DNA of 64,000 nucleotides from Crossaster papposus (taxonomy: Eukaryota > Echinodermata > Asteroidea > Velatida > Solasteridae): NCBI GenBank assembly GCA_037893245.1, contig JBAIAA010000665.1, positions 496,001 to 560,000 on the forward strand, written 5' to 3'. Within the stretch, counting starts at the first letter, position 1; each line of letters opens with the position of its first letter. Shown one piece after another: positions 1 through 11,179 of the stretch. The translations under genes were made by a program, and so were the position numbers. The notes beneath the pieces were generated by a model. The model was not told the DNA's origin. It was given only the letters and a program-made list of their open reading frames with translations, and searched no databases.

Positions 1-9
1 TGGTTTTAG

Positions 10-1165
10 AAGATCCCTTCGCGATTACAAGTTCCCTTCGTGGTGCACAATTCCCAGTCATGGTGATGAAAACATGTGCGTAACGCTCAATGTAGTAACG
101 CTGTACTGGTCCCTGCCGCGCCAAAGAAGGCATGATGTATGCGACAATCAGTCTATACATGTACATGTACATGCATGGCCGATTAACATCGTAACACTGC
201 AGTTCTAGGTCAATCTAAATGCCGAATAAACATCGATGGAGAACGAATATTTCTGCAAGTTAATTCACAAAACTTGATCTCTCAACTGTGTATGTGTTTT
301 CTGTGTTCATGAATTATGATGAGGTTGTATCGCTTGTACTTGAAATGATAGCGCAGCATGTTTCCCCGACATTTTCTGCCGCAACGCGAGGTTCGTCGCC
401 TGCCACACAGTGCTTCACACACTACAGACGGACAGTGTTGGCAAGTTTCCCTTTGTGGGTAGCGTTGTGCATAGTGGTGTGCACGACCTAAATTCTCCAT
501 TATTTTAAAGAATTATCGACAGTAAATAGTTGACATTAATTAAGGCAAGTTTTTATCACTTTTTGTGGCAATTGTTTTAATGGCTTTCGTACATGTAGCG
601 TAAATCAATGTCAACATTTGAAGCGCGACATATGCCGCGGCAACTCACACCGCGAGGCTCGCAGCATGCTACTTGCTACAAACGTTTTCACCGTACTTCC
701 TTTTGGATTGAGTTAATTCTGCCAACTACGTATGGTGGTGTACGTATCATTAGCGTGCTCAAGGCATTTTATCCTTTGTGTACAATTGACGACAGACTCA
801 TTGTTTCATCAAACCAACACTCTGCCCTTAAGAATGTCGAAATCGTACGGAATTCCATAGTTCGCAGCGTGATTTGTTCTTAACCAAAAAAAAAGCGTCT
901 GGAACCCCACAATGTCCATTCAATGATTCTGGCTTTATCATAGATTCAAACACGTGTTCTTTTTATCTGCCCGTTTCCTGTTGGTCGGCCGTGTATGCAT
1001 AGACTCCATCCTGCCTTCTTTGGCACTTTTAGTGGGCGGTGCGGGGGGGACCATTACAGCATTGCTGCATTGAGCATTATGCACGTGTTTTCATCACCGT
1101 GATACTGATAGGGAATCACGCAACGCGTTGTCATTGCGAAGAGAAAGTGATAGGGAATCTCAGAA
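10..1165. mobile_element. Probable non-autonomous DNA transposon with long imperfect TIRs
   Basis: Bases of about 57-140 and about 1010-1110 are inverted copies of each other. Both arms carry GGTGATGAAAACA-type sequence, a GCTCAATG block and CCAAAGAAGGCA. Weaker similarity (AGATCCC / AGATTCCC) extends outward to about 10 and 1165. The interior has no convincing coding frame. Exact ends and target duplication cannot be set, because the left end is almost at the window edge. Confidence 0.45.
485..650 (+). repeat. Dispersed repeat, copy 1 of 2
   Basis: This segment starts around GACCTAAATTCTCCATT and runs through a TTGACATTAATTAAGGCAAG block to a CCGCGGCAAC block. It reappears in the same orientation at 2645-2810 with scattered substitutions. 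It overlaps the interior of the TIR element above, so it is probably part of a larger repeat family. No coding function is seen. Confidence 0.6.
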
Positions 1166-1505
1166 AATAGCGAATGTAAGTAGGCAAAAAAAAGTACGAC
1201 CGTTTTTTGACGTAAATGGGTAGTTGAAAAGCATTTTGTAAAGACAGAAAAGACATTTTTGTTAATTTAAAAAAAAATGTTTTAATGGTTATTATTATTA
1301 TTTTTTAACTTGCCGATAAAAACTTTAGGGTCGCAGCCTTAAATTATGGTCGGTTGGGTAACCGGAAGCAGAACTATTTTTTGTTGGCCTAACGAACACT
1401 CAAGTTCCCATATCAACTCGCAAAACATGTCTAAATGATTTTAATTATTTATTTTATTTATTTATTTTAATAAAATTTATTAATGATAAAATGAAGAATT
1501 GATGA

Positions 1506-1768
1506 GGCCAAAAGAAAAATGGTGTGTTTACACTAACCCTGGATTTTTGGTGGCCCAATTGCCAACCTCAAACTTGTTATTGCTGTTTTGCTAGTTGATA
1601 ATTGTAGATAAATACTAGTTTCAATTATTTGTCACAAACAATCATTTTCCACACTTAAAACACAACTAAAATGGAAAAGAAAAGACAAAATTAAAATATT
1701 TCCCTGCGTACCTACCTGTATTTTTTTCAAGCCGTTACCGTAAACACACCATTTCTTTTGTTTAGCCT
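1506..1768. mobile_element. MITE of about 263 bp with imperfect TIRs
   Basis: The left end (GGCCAAAAGAAAAATGG, then TGTGTTTAC) and the right end (GTAAACACACCATTTC, then TTTAGCC) are reverse complements with one small indel. The interior is AT-rich and non-coding. I could not define a target duplication. Bases 1165-1505 to the left are AT-rich, with a short (TTTA)-like run at about 1440-1490 and nothing else recognisable. Confidence 0.5.
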
Positions 1769-2273
1769 AAGCATACATCTGGATATGGGAGCCCAAAGAG
1801 CTGTGCTAAATGGCTAAAAACGTAACGTAATCGTGGAATTGCCCATTAGTGAAAATTGAGAGGGTTACAGCATATTAAGCGCAGGTAACTTTGAGTTCAT
1901 TATGATCAGAAGCAACTTATCACAGTGAAACACCGCTAGTCTTGAACAAGAAGAAGAGAAACGATCCCTTTTCGTCTGGGTATGTGTCCTGCCACTGTTC
2001 CCCTTTTAGTATGAGTTATCAGTTCTCCCCGATATTCCAGCAAGAAATTGGCTTTTTTGAAATTCTTCTGAGCAAATGTTCCTCGATCGACCTAAGAAAA
2101 TCAAAACCAGCAAAAAGCATACATACCTGAGACAGTTTTTCATTTTCATCTATGAACACAAATCTTTATAAAGGTCAGTATCACTATACAAGTGATCCCC
2201 TGAGTCGCGAGTGTCGCCTTTTCCCCGCGGTCGATCCCTATGTTTAGTTTTCTTTAAAAAGTCAAATTTTGTG

Positions 2274-2595
2274 CATTTTTCAATGACCTCAAATGACCCC
2301 TTGATTACCTTTGACCTCCTATTTCAAAGGAGTTTTGATGAACCCCACCCAAGGATCACTCCATCCAAGTTACATTAAAATCCATCAAATTCTGTATACA
2401 TGTACAAAGAAACATTTGAAGTACCGGTATGTTTGAGCAATGACATCTAATGACCCCTTCATGACCTTTGACCTCTGTAACCCAATGAGGAAATGTGTCT
2501 TCCGACCCAAGGGTCACTGCATCCAAGTTTTATCAAAATCTGTGAAAGCATGTACATGTAGAAGTTATACACTATTATTTTCAAAAACTCATCAC
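2274..2595 (+). repeat. Two tandem diverged copies of a 'TGACCTTTGACC' repeat
   Basis: Two head-to-tail units of about 155 bp (about 2274-2430 and 2440-2595) share, in order: ATGACCTCAAATGACCCC-like sequence, CCTTTGACCTC, an AAGGRTCACT block and a CATCCAAGTT block. Repeats of this kind are widespread in marine invertebrate genomes (recollection, not checked here). The open frame inside it looks incidental. Confidence 0.6.
2462..2474 (-). promoter_or_regulatory. Perfect DR1 nuclear-receptor half-site pair carried by a repeat
   Basis: TGACCTTTGACCT, read on the minus strand, is AGGTCA-A-AGGTCA. This is the consensus direct repeat with 1-bp spacing that RXR, HNF4 and COUP-TF class receptors bind. 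The equivalent site in the neighbouring unit (about 2311-2324) has one half-site decayed. It lies within a repeat and far from any recognisable gene, so activity is only a possibility. Confidence 0.35.
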
Positions 2596-2644
2596 GCACG
2601 CTTACCGCCGCACCTCAAACTCGGGGCTAGGCGTTGTGCATAGC

Positions 2645-2810
2645 ACTGTTCACGACCTAAATTCTCCATTCTTGTTAAAAGAATGATTGACTGTAAACAT
2701 TTTTGACATTAATTAAGGCAAGTTTTTATCACTTTTTGAGGCAATATTTGATGGCTTTCGTAGCGTAAATGGAAACATTTAAAGCACGAGATGTGCCGCA
2801 GCAACCTTTT
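2645..2810 (+). repeat. Dispersed repeat, copy 2 of 2
   Basis: Same family and orientation as 485-650, with shared CACGACCTAAATTCTCCATT and ACATTAATTAAGGCAAGTTT blocks. It ends just before the start of the AGGGG-type transposon at 2839. Confidence 0.6.
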
Positions 2811-2838
2811 GAAAGGCATGTAATCGGAAGCATGACTA

Positions 2839-3812
2839 AGGGGTCGTCCAAAGTTGTGAACATTTTAATGGTCGTACAAAGCGTACGACACGGGGGAGGG
2901 GGGGGTCGGAGGCCGCGTACGACTTTAAATGCTGAATAAAATGTTGATTTTGTATCGTACAATCAGCAAAGGAAAATTATATCATTTGAGGTTTGGTTTT
3001 TTTAATCAGAAGCGATACAAAGTCCGCTGTTCTAAAAGGATTGCTTCAGCAGGTATACCTTGTTTACAGCTATTGTGCAACTCCGAGAAAAAAAACCTGA
3101 TGCGTCCCTAGCGTAGCTGGCGCGAGGATAGGATACTTTTGACGCCGCCCGCCCTACACGCCACAGCGGCCGAGTTGGCAATGATTTCGTATAGCGCAAC
3201 GTTAACCACAAGGTGTACACATACGTGCGCGCATGGACGAATCCCACAAGTGTGTTACTGTACATGTACATGTAAATGACGTACATGTACAGTATATCAA
3301 CACCCTGAATAGAGCGCGAAGGTGCCAAGTGTGAATGAATAAACCTTTGACACGACTGTACTGCGAATCGTTCCCACAGCTGTGCATGGACATGGTGCAC
3401 GCCATGCCCCACCGCGCTCTACCGGTGTTTGGAGTTTGTACACTTGGGACGAGGTTGTCACTGCCGATGATCATGGCGTCGCACTGTACCGGTACTTGTT
3501 GCAGTCCGATCGTTGCAGTCCAGAGACCAGCCATGCTTTTAGCATTGTACATGTATGTTTAAAATAAACTATACAGCAAGTACTATGAGTACATTGTTTT
3601 TGACAAAATTAAATGTTCATCTGCTTTTGTTTTTAACTTGCATTGATCATCAGCAACATGAAAAATGTAAAATGATGATAAAACATGTGCATCAACATTG
3701 AAAAAATACAATGTTGAAAAGTACTACCGTACTTTGGGGGGAGGGAAGGGGGTCTTGAAAAGTAGTACGCTCTGTACGACCTTAAAAATGTTGACAACTT
3801 TGGACGGCCCCT
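2839..3812. mobile_element. AGGGGYCGTCC-type DNA transposon, copy 1
   Basis: The left end AGGGGTCGTCCAAAGTTGT and the right end ACAACTTTGGACGGCCCCT are inverted repeats. Similarity continues inward for about 60 bp (AACATTTTAATGGTCGTAC, AGCGTAC). The interior is non-coding and shares a block (about 3005-3215 and 3300-3430) with the second copy at 7830-9488. It encodes no transposase, so it is non-autonomous. I could not settle the target-site duplication. Both copies are preceded by CATGACTA, so the true left end may lie a few bases further out. Confidence 0.75.
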
Positions 3813-3873
3813 AAACATTAGCAAAAATTAAACCAAGACTTTTTAATCATGCTGATAATTTAGTAAAAAGGTT

Positions 3874-4060
3874 CTTACCAATGTACTCATTGATGAACTG
3901 CACTTCAAAGAAGCCGCCACTGTCTGTGCCTCTGATGCATGGTTTTGAAGCCTGTTGTAGTGGTTCACATGATCTCCGAGAACGAAGCATGATTGTGGGT
4001 CTCAGGAGGTTACTGCAAATAATCAATATCTATGTAGTTACATTTGACCTGACAACACAA
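3874..4060 (+). repeat. Dispersed repeat R-TACC, copy 1 (partial)
   Basis: It begins with TTCTTACCAATGTACTCATT, followed by GATGAACTGCACTTCAAAGA and a GGTTCACATGATC block, and ends near GGAGGTTACTGCAAAT. The same order is found at 5717 and 9527. Beyond about 4060 similarity is patchy; an AAACAAAAAATACC block at about 4265 matches one at about 5930. From there to about 5390 I see no gene and no clear element. Confidence 0.6.
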
Positions 4061-5398
4061 AATAAGCGTAAAGTCGCACTATGGCTCTTCCGAGTTACAA
4101 GAATAACAATAATTTTAACTGAAAAGTCAATTTTGGGATTTTAACAACTTTCTATTTGAAAACTGTTCTGTCATATCCCAAAGTTTTTTAACTGAATTTG
4201 TTTTAACAGATCAACAACTTTTAACTTCATTTTTTAAAACAATGGTCAAAACTCTGATGAGGACAAACAAAAAATACCTTTGGTTCGGGTCACCGGACAG
4301 ACCCTATCTCCGAAAGCCATAAAATGCGACTTTATACAATTGTATTAGTTTGAGTTTAAAATACTTAATTGTACCATAGCGATTTTCGATCATAATCGGC
4401 GACTGCAAACAATGTTATCGACATTGACTAGTGGCCATAATATATTTCCCATGGAAAAAGTGGAATGCCAAAAGAGAATTAACGTAACGTTACGCATTCT
4501 CCCGTTCCTTCCCAGAACACGATTGCGTGCATGCCCTCTTGGCTGCACTTAATTGAGACAAGCTCATCAATTTTCTCAAAGCAAAGGTACCGTTTGTGAA
4601 TTCTTTGCTACTAAATGGAAGAATAACATTGAGAATAACACACAAAGTTAGTTGCTACATCTGCTTACTTGGCCACGTGTGTGATTTCCAGACGTATATA
4701 GCCAAGTTCGAACGCGGCCAACATCGCCTTAGCACAGCAACAATGGAGAATTTGTCGACATACTGTATTGCATGCATGCATATCCGCACTGATAGTCAGA
4801 AATGGTTGTTTTTGTGTGTGGTGCTCGTGATGTGTATATCACCGTACATTTATGTTTATATAACTGGCATACAGATCCTTGATTGGTGGAACTCACATCA
4901 CAGGACATTCATTTCTCCCATTAATGCCGGTGCTCAAAAAGTCCCATTCGCCCATAGGGAATGGGAAATACTATTCAACGGCTAGGATCATCCTTGATGC
5001 GCACAGCGCTACAGAGCTGGATTAAAACATTTTTGTGAAGGGGTAGTTCGGAAAAGTGCAAGGATCTGTTTAAGATCAAATGACGAGGATCTGTATCTCG
5101 GTTATATAAAACAAATATTGAGTGGCATTTAATCGTGAAATGGGATTAATATTCCACTCTGAGCCACTTAATATTTGTATATGTCGGGTGTGGCCAATCT
5201 ATACTGTCAAGTCTATCGGGCACGCGCGCCGGCATGCATATACCGCGGCACCACGTTTTCCTGCGTCAGTGACCGTCGTGTCGTACGTGTATATGCATTG
5301 TTTAAAAATGACAGCAGTTTTCGCCATAGACCTCGGCGAATGTAAACATTTTTCAAAAACAAAGAGCACATTTTTGCCTGTTAATCTCAAGAAGATGT

Positions 5399-5538
5399 TC
5401 AACAAGCAAGGTTTTGAACACGTTCAGTACGCGGACAGAACGTGGTATTTAAATGCCGAGTATAAACAGGCCTCACCGCTTCGATTCAACAAACAAGGTT
5501 TGAACGCGTTCAGTCCGCGAACAGAACGTGGTATTTAA
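5399..5538 (+). repeat. Imperfect tandem duplication, about 90-bp period
   Basis: AACAAGCAAGGTTTTGAACA at 5401 recurs as AACAAACAAGGTTTGAACG at about 5490. Each is followed by GTTCAGT-CGCG-ACAGAACG and GTGGTATTTAAATG. The 138-aa open frame across it is best read as a by-product. Confidence 0.6.
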
Positions 5539-5716
5539 ATGTTATCCGCGTCTTGTGTTTATTCATGAGTTGAAATTTCTCAGCAACATTAGCGCCCGAT
5601 TGGGCTAGCTTATTAACTTCGATGCGCTGGGGTGCGCACGTGCGTGCAGTTCGCAAACTTTCCTGCCCCCTTGACAACGGCGGACTTTCCGCAGAATCAA
5701 GGTAAGGACGAATTGG

Positions 5717-6400
5717 TAAGCTCCCTTACCAATGTACTCATTGATGAACTGCACTTCAAAGAAGCCTGTTTGTTGTGGTTCACATGATGATCTCTGCTGA
5801 ATGAAGTACACTACGAGTCTGGGTCTCGATCAGGAGGTTACTGCAAATATTCAAAATGTATGATTAGAAATACTGTATGCATGTTAACCCTATGCAAAGG
5901 GTTCAACATGTCACAAGTTAAAGGCTAAACAAAAAATACCAGACCAACCCTATTTTTAGAAAGGATAAAATGCGACCCCACAAAATGTTAAGTGTTATTG
6001 GTTATTGGAAAAAATATTATTACGATACAAACTTTCGATCATATTGGTGAAAATCGCCGAACACCAAAACAATTTCAGCCAGTGATTGTTTTCTTTCTGG
6101 TATTATCCGAAAGACAAACATCGTGGTTTAACGTACATGTACCATGGCATGGAGGAAAGAACACGGACAAACAGGTCAAGAATTCGAACGAACGAGGTTC
6201 GAACGGGGTCCTATTTTTTCTGTGAACCAAGAATGTCTGAAACGCTATTGTTACGTGTCAAAATATCTGAAACATGAACAATATACGTTTCAGACATAGC
6301 GATTACGTTTCAGACATTTCAAATGTCTAAAACGTAAGCTTCCTAATCACCGAATTATTTAGACATTTCCAAACCTCAAAATTTCTGAAACATATAATTA
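5717..6400 (+). repeat. Dispersed repeat R-TACC, copy 2 (contains the empty TTAA site)
   Basis: It runs parallel to 9527-11060, sharing the TTACCAATGTACTC start, the ATGTATGATTAGAAATACTG block, the CCGAACACCAAAACAATTTC block and the ACATGTACCATGGCATGGAG block. At 6128-6131 it has TTAA exactly where the third copy carries two inserted MITEs. Its distal part (6230-6390) is rich in forward and inverted ATGTCTGAAACGT words. Confidence 0.75.
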
Positions 6401-7677
6401 GGTTATAAAATGAGAAAAAGAAATCTTACGCTCCAGCTGCATGCACTATATCTGCAATGCAACCTTAACTCCCTGGGGTGTGTGGAAAATCATATTGAAA
6501 TTTTAGGCTGTTCGCTTTACGCGATCCTTGCCCGGCATTGTTGATTTTTCTGATTTTCTTCCTAACAAATTCAATGCCGTTCATTTAGCAGAGGGATAAC
6601 TTCATCAAAAACCTGTTGACAATATTGGAGCACCAGCCGCATGCAGGGTGATCGCAGCCTCGACTCCATATGAGCGTGTGCGCGTTATCGCGAAGGCATG
6701 GTGGGAAAAAATAGCGCAGCAAGATCATAGCCATGGTAACGAGGTTGGGGTGATTGTAACGACTATCGTTTGCCTCGTACACGTACACGTACACGAACAC
6801 AAACACGCATTCGTATTGTGCACTGCGCGTCACGTGTACAGTAGCACTGAGAAAAAGAAAGTCAGTTGACTTTGCAAGTACGATCTGCCGTACTTACTCC
6901 TGCTGGTACGTGTGTTGCGGCGGGGTGTCGCAGCTAGAAGTATCGGCATACTCCGAAATTAGCTGGACTTGGCTGTACATACAAACATGTACAGTACATA
7001 GCGTGCGCTATATTTATGGGGCCTGATTGCGAAGCTAGATTCAGTTTGTGTCGTTAACGTTGCTGCGTGCGCGATACGTAACGTATGCAGCGATATTTTT
7101 TTCTAGAACAATGATTCAGTGATTAGAATACTAACATTAGGCTGAAGGATGTTTTTGCAAAAAAGGGCACGACGGCCAAGGTAAAAATTGGGCAAGGCAA
7201 AACTGGCCGTGAAGACGGCAATTTTTAGTGGGGCACCTCGGCCATCAAAAAGGCAACAACGGCAATGGCCGTCGTGGCCGTCGTTTACTTCAAGCCCAGG
7301 TATGGTTCCTAAAATAATAATAATAATAATACTAATACTAACATATATTTAAACCTAAAAAAAAATTAAAAAAAAAAAAATGTCATGCTGACCGACCGAC
7401 CCAATTGTTTTCTCACCATGTGACCCAAACCAAAGTTTGTTGGTTGTATGATACACAACACACAATGTATCTATAATTAAAGCTTGCAACCTGTACTTTC
7501 AGGAAATACCATAGTCTTGATTTTGAAATTTTGCAACTTTACGCCCACTTCCGGGCAACAGGTCACATACGTCATTCTTGTGTTTATGACTTCTGACTAG
7601 CGCCCCCAAATAAAGATACTGACAATTTGGGAGACCGCCAACATACATGTAGGCTAGCCTCATTCATAGGGCATTGC
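6400..7677. other. No gene seen
   Basis: Non-coding. It contains a (CGTACA)-like run at about 6775-6800, a GACGGCCAAGG/GGCCGTCGT-rich stretch at about 7165-7285, short TAA and A runs at 7315-7380, and nothing else I can support. Confidence 0.4.
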
Positions 7678-7750
7678 GGCAAGATAGCTCAGTTGGTATA
7701 GCGCTGGTACGGTAACCTGGAGGTCGCAGGTTCGAATCCAGCTCCTGCCA
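7678..7750 (+). repeat. tRNA-like head of a SINE (or decayed tRNA gene)
   Basis: The 73-nt segment has a canonical A box (TAGCTCAGTTGGT), a perfect B box (GGTTCGAATCC) and a mostly paired acceptor stem (GGCAAGA / TCCTGCC, one mismatch). The T-arm has one mismatch. The anticodon arm cannot be folded with a T at position 33, and the D stem has a mismatch. A functional tRNA is therefore unlikely; a tRNA-derived SINE or pseudogene fits better. Pol III promoter boxes remain intact. Confidence 0.6.
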
Positions 7751-7829
7751 GCTTTGTTCACTTTAAAATATTCAATATTTATGTAGTTATAGGATGTGAC
7801 TTACAAATGTCTGTGTTACTTCATGACTA

Positions 7830-9488
7830 AGGGGCCGTCCAAAGTTTACAACATTTTAATGGTCGTACAAAGCGTACAACAGGGGGGAGGGGGGTCGGAG
7901 GCCGCGTACGACTTTAAATTGTAAATAAAATGTTGATTTTGTACCGTACAATCAGCAAAGGAAAATTATATGATTGGTTTTGTTTCCTTCTTTTTTTAGG
8001 CCATGAGAATGAAAGTATGAGTTTACCGTCCACCGCCCGCATGGTCGTGGCGCCACCGCATGAAAAATTTCATTATTTAAAAAAATTTCATTATTTCTCA
8101 AAAAAAGTTGCACAGTTTTATCCCAAAAGTCTGTTTCACTTATTCCCTCCAAAAACGACGAATTCTACACCTACGATCATGGCGTTGTTCAGGGAGACAT
8201 CTAGCGACTTGTAGTTACACTATTACTGGGCGCCAAACGTGTCAGCCAATCACCGTCGTCCTCTTTCATCGGCTTGGCAACGCTTGGCCGGGACCCGGAT
8301 GTTGCTTACCGATTTGCCGATTTCGTGTGGGATTTCCCGTGTTGCATGTGCGTTAGTATTTTCATCATATCGAGCATTAAAACGATGAAAAGTCATAAAT
8401 ACGCAAATGAAAACCTGAATAATGTTTTGATGAATCTCGTAGATGTAATTACATCAAACGATGGCACAAATCTAACACGATATCTTGCGATTTTTGAAGG
8501 ACCCAGCCGCAGCAGACGAATGCTCGCGTCATGATACAGGTCACGTGATTGCAGTATACGGGGCGGCCCTTGCCGGTTCTATGTACTTCACTATCCATAC
8601 TTCACACACTGATCAAACATGAACATGTGTTTCAAGTTGTGCTAGGCGAAAGGAATGAATAAAGTCAGCGTGTCAACATAAACAAATCTAATAAAATACA
8701 ATTTAAATCAACTATCTTCTGCCTTTTGTTCATTTATTGTGCATTTTTATTCAGTTAAAAATTAACAAAATAAGTGCATGTTCCTACCTCTCTACCTGAT
8801 TCCGTGATTGTCGGTTCTATGTATAAACTTAATTCGCTTGAAAAAAGGGTTAACAAAAATAATGAATAATGAAATAATGAAAAATATTGAATAATGAATA
8901 ATGAATAATGAAAAAAAGCCTCATCACTTTTCAAAAAGTCTCGGACGGTAAACTCATACCTAAGTTCTCATGGCCTTATCTCGAATTTCCAACGTTAAAA
9001 TCAGAAGCGATACAAATAGTCCGCTGTTCAAAAATGATTGCTTCGGCAGGTTATACCTTGTTAGCAGCTATGCAACTCCGTGAAAAAAATCCGATGCGTC
9101 CCTGGCTAGCTATACAGTACGTAGCTTGCGAGGATGAGATACTTTTGACGCCGCCCGCCCTACACGCCGCGGCGACCGAGTTGGCAATGATTTCGTATAG
9201 CGCAACGTTAACCATGCGGTGTACATACACACATGTATTGATGCCCTATATACTAGCCCTGAATAAGCGCACGAATGTGCCAAGCGTGAATGAATAACCT
9301 TTGACACAGCTTTACTGCGACTCGTTCCCACAGCTGTGCATGGACATCGTGCACGCAATGCCCCACCGCGCTCTACCGGTGTTTGGACTAAATGTTGAAA
9401 AGTACTACTTTGGGGGGAGGGAGGGGGGTCTTGAAAAGTAGTACGCTCTGTACGACCTTAAAAATGTTGACAACTTTGGACAGCCCCT
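7830..9488. mobile_element. AGGGGCCGTCC-type DNA transposon, copy 2, with nested insert
   Basis: The ends AGGGGCCGTCCAAAGTTT and CAACTTTGGACAGCCCCT match copy 1 (2839-3812). So do the AGAAGCGATACAAA block (about 9004) and the GATTTCGTATAGCGCAACG block (about 9188). It differs by a 977-bp nested element (7999-8975) and by lacking part of copy 1's right interior. The reading frames here (for example at 8908-9297) lie within the repeat and have no recognisable domain. Confidence 0.75.
7999..8975. mobile_element. Nested 977-bp TIR element with TTA target duplication
   Basis: The left end GGCCATGAGAATGAAAGTAT and the right end (reverse complement GGCCATGAGAACTTAGGTAT), each followed inward by GAGTTTACCGTCC, form TIRs of about 33 bp. 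TTA stands on both sides (7996-7998 and 8976-8978). A 3-bp TTA duplication is what PIF/Harbinger-type transposases leave, so this is probably a Harbinger-class non-autonomous element. The interior is non-coding, with an (AATAATG) run at about 8860-8915. Confidence 0.7.
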
Positions 9489-9927
9489 TATGAATCACCT
9501 ATCCAAAGTGTTTAGTACAAACGTTCTTACCAATGTACTCATTGATGAACTGCACTTCAAAGAAGCCTGTTTGTTGTGGTTCACATGATGATCTCTGCTG
9601 AATGAAGTACACTACGAGTCTGGGTTTCGATCAGGAGGTTACTGAAATATTCAAAATGTATGATTAGAAATACTGTATGCATGTTAACCCTATGCAAAGG
9701 GTTCAACATGTCACAAGTTAAAGGCTAAACAAAAAATAACCGACCAACCCTATTTTTAGAAAGGATAAAATGCAACCCCACAAAATGTTAATTGTTATTG
9801 GTTATTTGAAAAAATATTACGATACAAACTTTTGATCATATGGTGAAAATCGCCGAACACCAAAACAATTTCAGCCAGTGATTGTTTTCTTTCTGGTATT
9901 ATCCGAAAGACAAACATCGTGGTTTAA

Positions 9928-10358
9928 CCCTAACCCCCTAGGCCTTACTTTGGGCTAAAGAACTGCCTACTACAGAATACTACTTAGTATTTTGTAGCAT
10001 TGGGTTTCTCTGTGACTGATGCTTGGGTGTGTACTGACAGAGTACAGGTACTGCCAACTACAAAATACTAATAGTAGCAATACAGGTCAGTAATACTTAC
10101 CTGGCAAAAAATGCAGTAGTCCAACCTTGACCCATTGTGCCCCAAGTGACATTTTTTGCTGGAGAGTCTACACAGCATACATGGGCAATGCACACTCAGC
10201 AAGCAGAGGTACCCAATGCTAAAAAGTACTACGAGTGCAATAAGGGGTGAAGTACCCAATACTAAAAATTACTACAGGCATTGCACAAAAGTCAGTGAGA
10301 GTACTGCATACTACTTTTTACTACTAGTAGTAAAAAGTAGCATTAGGTAGGGTTAGGG
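9928..10358. mobile_element. TTAA-flanked MITE with CCCTAACCC ends, unit 1
   Basis: It is 431 bp long, begins CCCTAACCCCCTAGGCC and ends AGGTAGGGTTAGGG, and is flanked by TTAA at 9924-9927 and 10359-10362. Near its right end a perfect 30-bp palindrome (10311-10340, centred on CTACTAGTAG) can form a hairpin. TTAA specificity and CCCT termini are typical of piggyBac-type transposases. The element is non-coding. Confidence 0.85.
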
Positions 10359-10362
10359 TTAA

Positions 10363-10794
10363 CCCTAACCCCCTGAGGCCTTACTTTGGGCTAAAGAACT
10401 GCGTACTAGTACTACTTAGTGTAGCATTGGTCCCTCTGTGACTGATGATTGGGTGTGTACTGACAGAGTACAGATACTGCCAACTACAAAGTACTAATAC
10501 TATATAGTGGCAATACAGGTCAGTAATACTTACCTGGCAAAAAATGCAGTAGTCCAGCCTTGACCCAATGCATGTGTCCCAAGTGACAATTTTTGCTGTA
10601 GAGTTTAGAACACCTTACACAGCATACATGGGCCATGCACACTCAGCAAGCAGAGAGAGAGAGTGCAATAAGGGGTGAAGTACCAAATACTAAAAATTAC
10701 TACAGGCATATTGCACACAAGTCAGTGAGAGTACTGCATACTACTTTTTACTACTACATGTAGTAGTAAAAAGTAGCATTAGGTAGGGTTAGGG
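10363..10794. mobile_element. TTAA-flanked MITE with CCCTAACCC ends, unit 2
   Basis: It is 432 bp long, in the same orientation and closely similar to unit 1. It shares the central TTAA (10359-10362) with unit 1 and ends at TTAA 10795-10798. Its subterminal palindrome is enlarged to 36 bp (10741-10776) around CTACATGTAG. Small indels relative to unit 1 (GAGAGAGA, ATATAG) show the two have diverged since they became neighbours. Confidence 0.85.
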
Positions 10795-11179
10795 TTAATG
10801 TACATGTACCATGGCATGGAGGAAAGAACACAAACAAACAGGTCAGGAATTCAAACGAACGGGGTTCGAACGGGGTCCTATTTTTTCTGTGAACCAAGAA
10901 TGTCTGAAACGCTATTGTTACGTGTCAAAATGTCTGAAACAAGAACAATATACTAATTAAATATATATTAAATGTCTGAAACGTAAGTAGCGATTACGTT
11001 TCAGACATTTCAAATGTCTGAAACGTAAGCTTTCTAATCACCGAAACATAAATGTCTGAAACATAATTAGGTTATAACATTGGCCCATGCAGTCTTGGCC
11101 TGTAAATGTCTGAAACGTAATACAGCCATTGCAGGATAAGAGGCGTTAGATACATGTAGCTAGCCTCTTGCCATCACCA

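Larger units (their letters stand above)
9527..11130 (+). repeat. Dispersed repeat R-TACC, copy 3 (split by MITE dimer)
   Basis: It matches copy 2 (5717-6400) on both sides of the insertion: 9527-9927 with 5717-6131, and 10795 onward with 6128 onward. Its distal part again holds ATGTCTGAAACG words in both orientations (10900-11120). Confidence 0.75.

Noticed and set aside
4596-5538. Frames of 129 and 138 codons
   Set aside because: Low-complexity and repeat content, no domain features. Length is within chance for a window of this size.
7678-7750. Functional tRNA gene
   Set aside because: The anticodon loop lacks T33 and the D and anticodon stems are mispaired. Kept as a SINE head instead.
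9928-10794. Interstitial telomere repeats
   Set aside because: CCCTAACCC occurs only at the element ends next to TTAA, one partial unit each. It is the MITE terminus, not a telomeric array.
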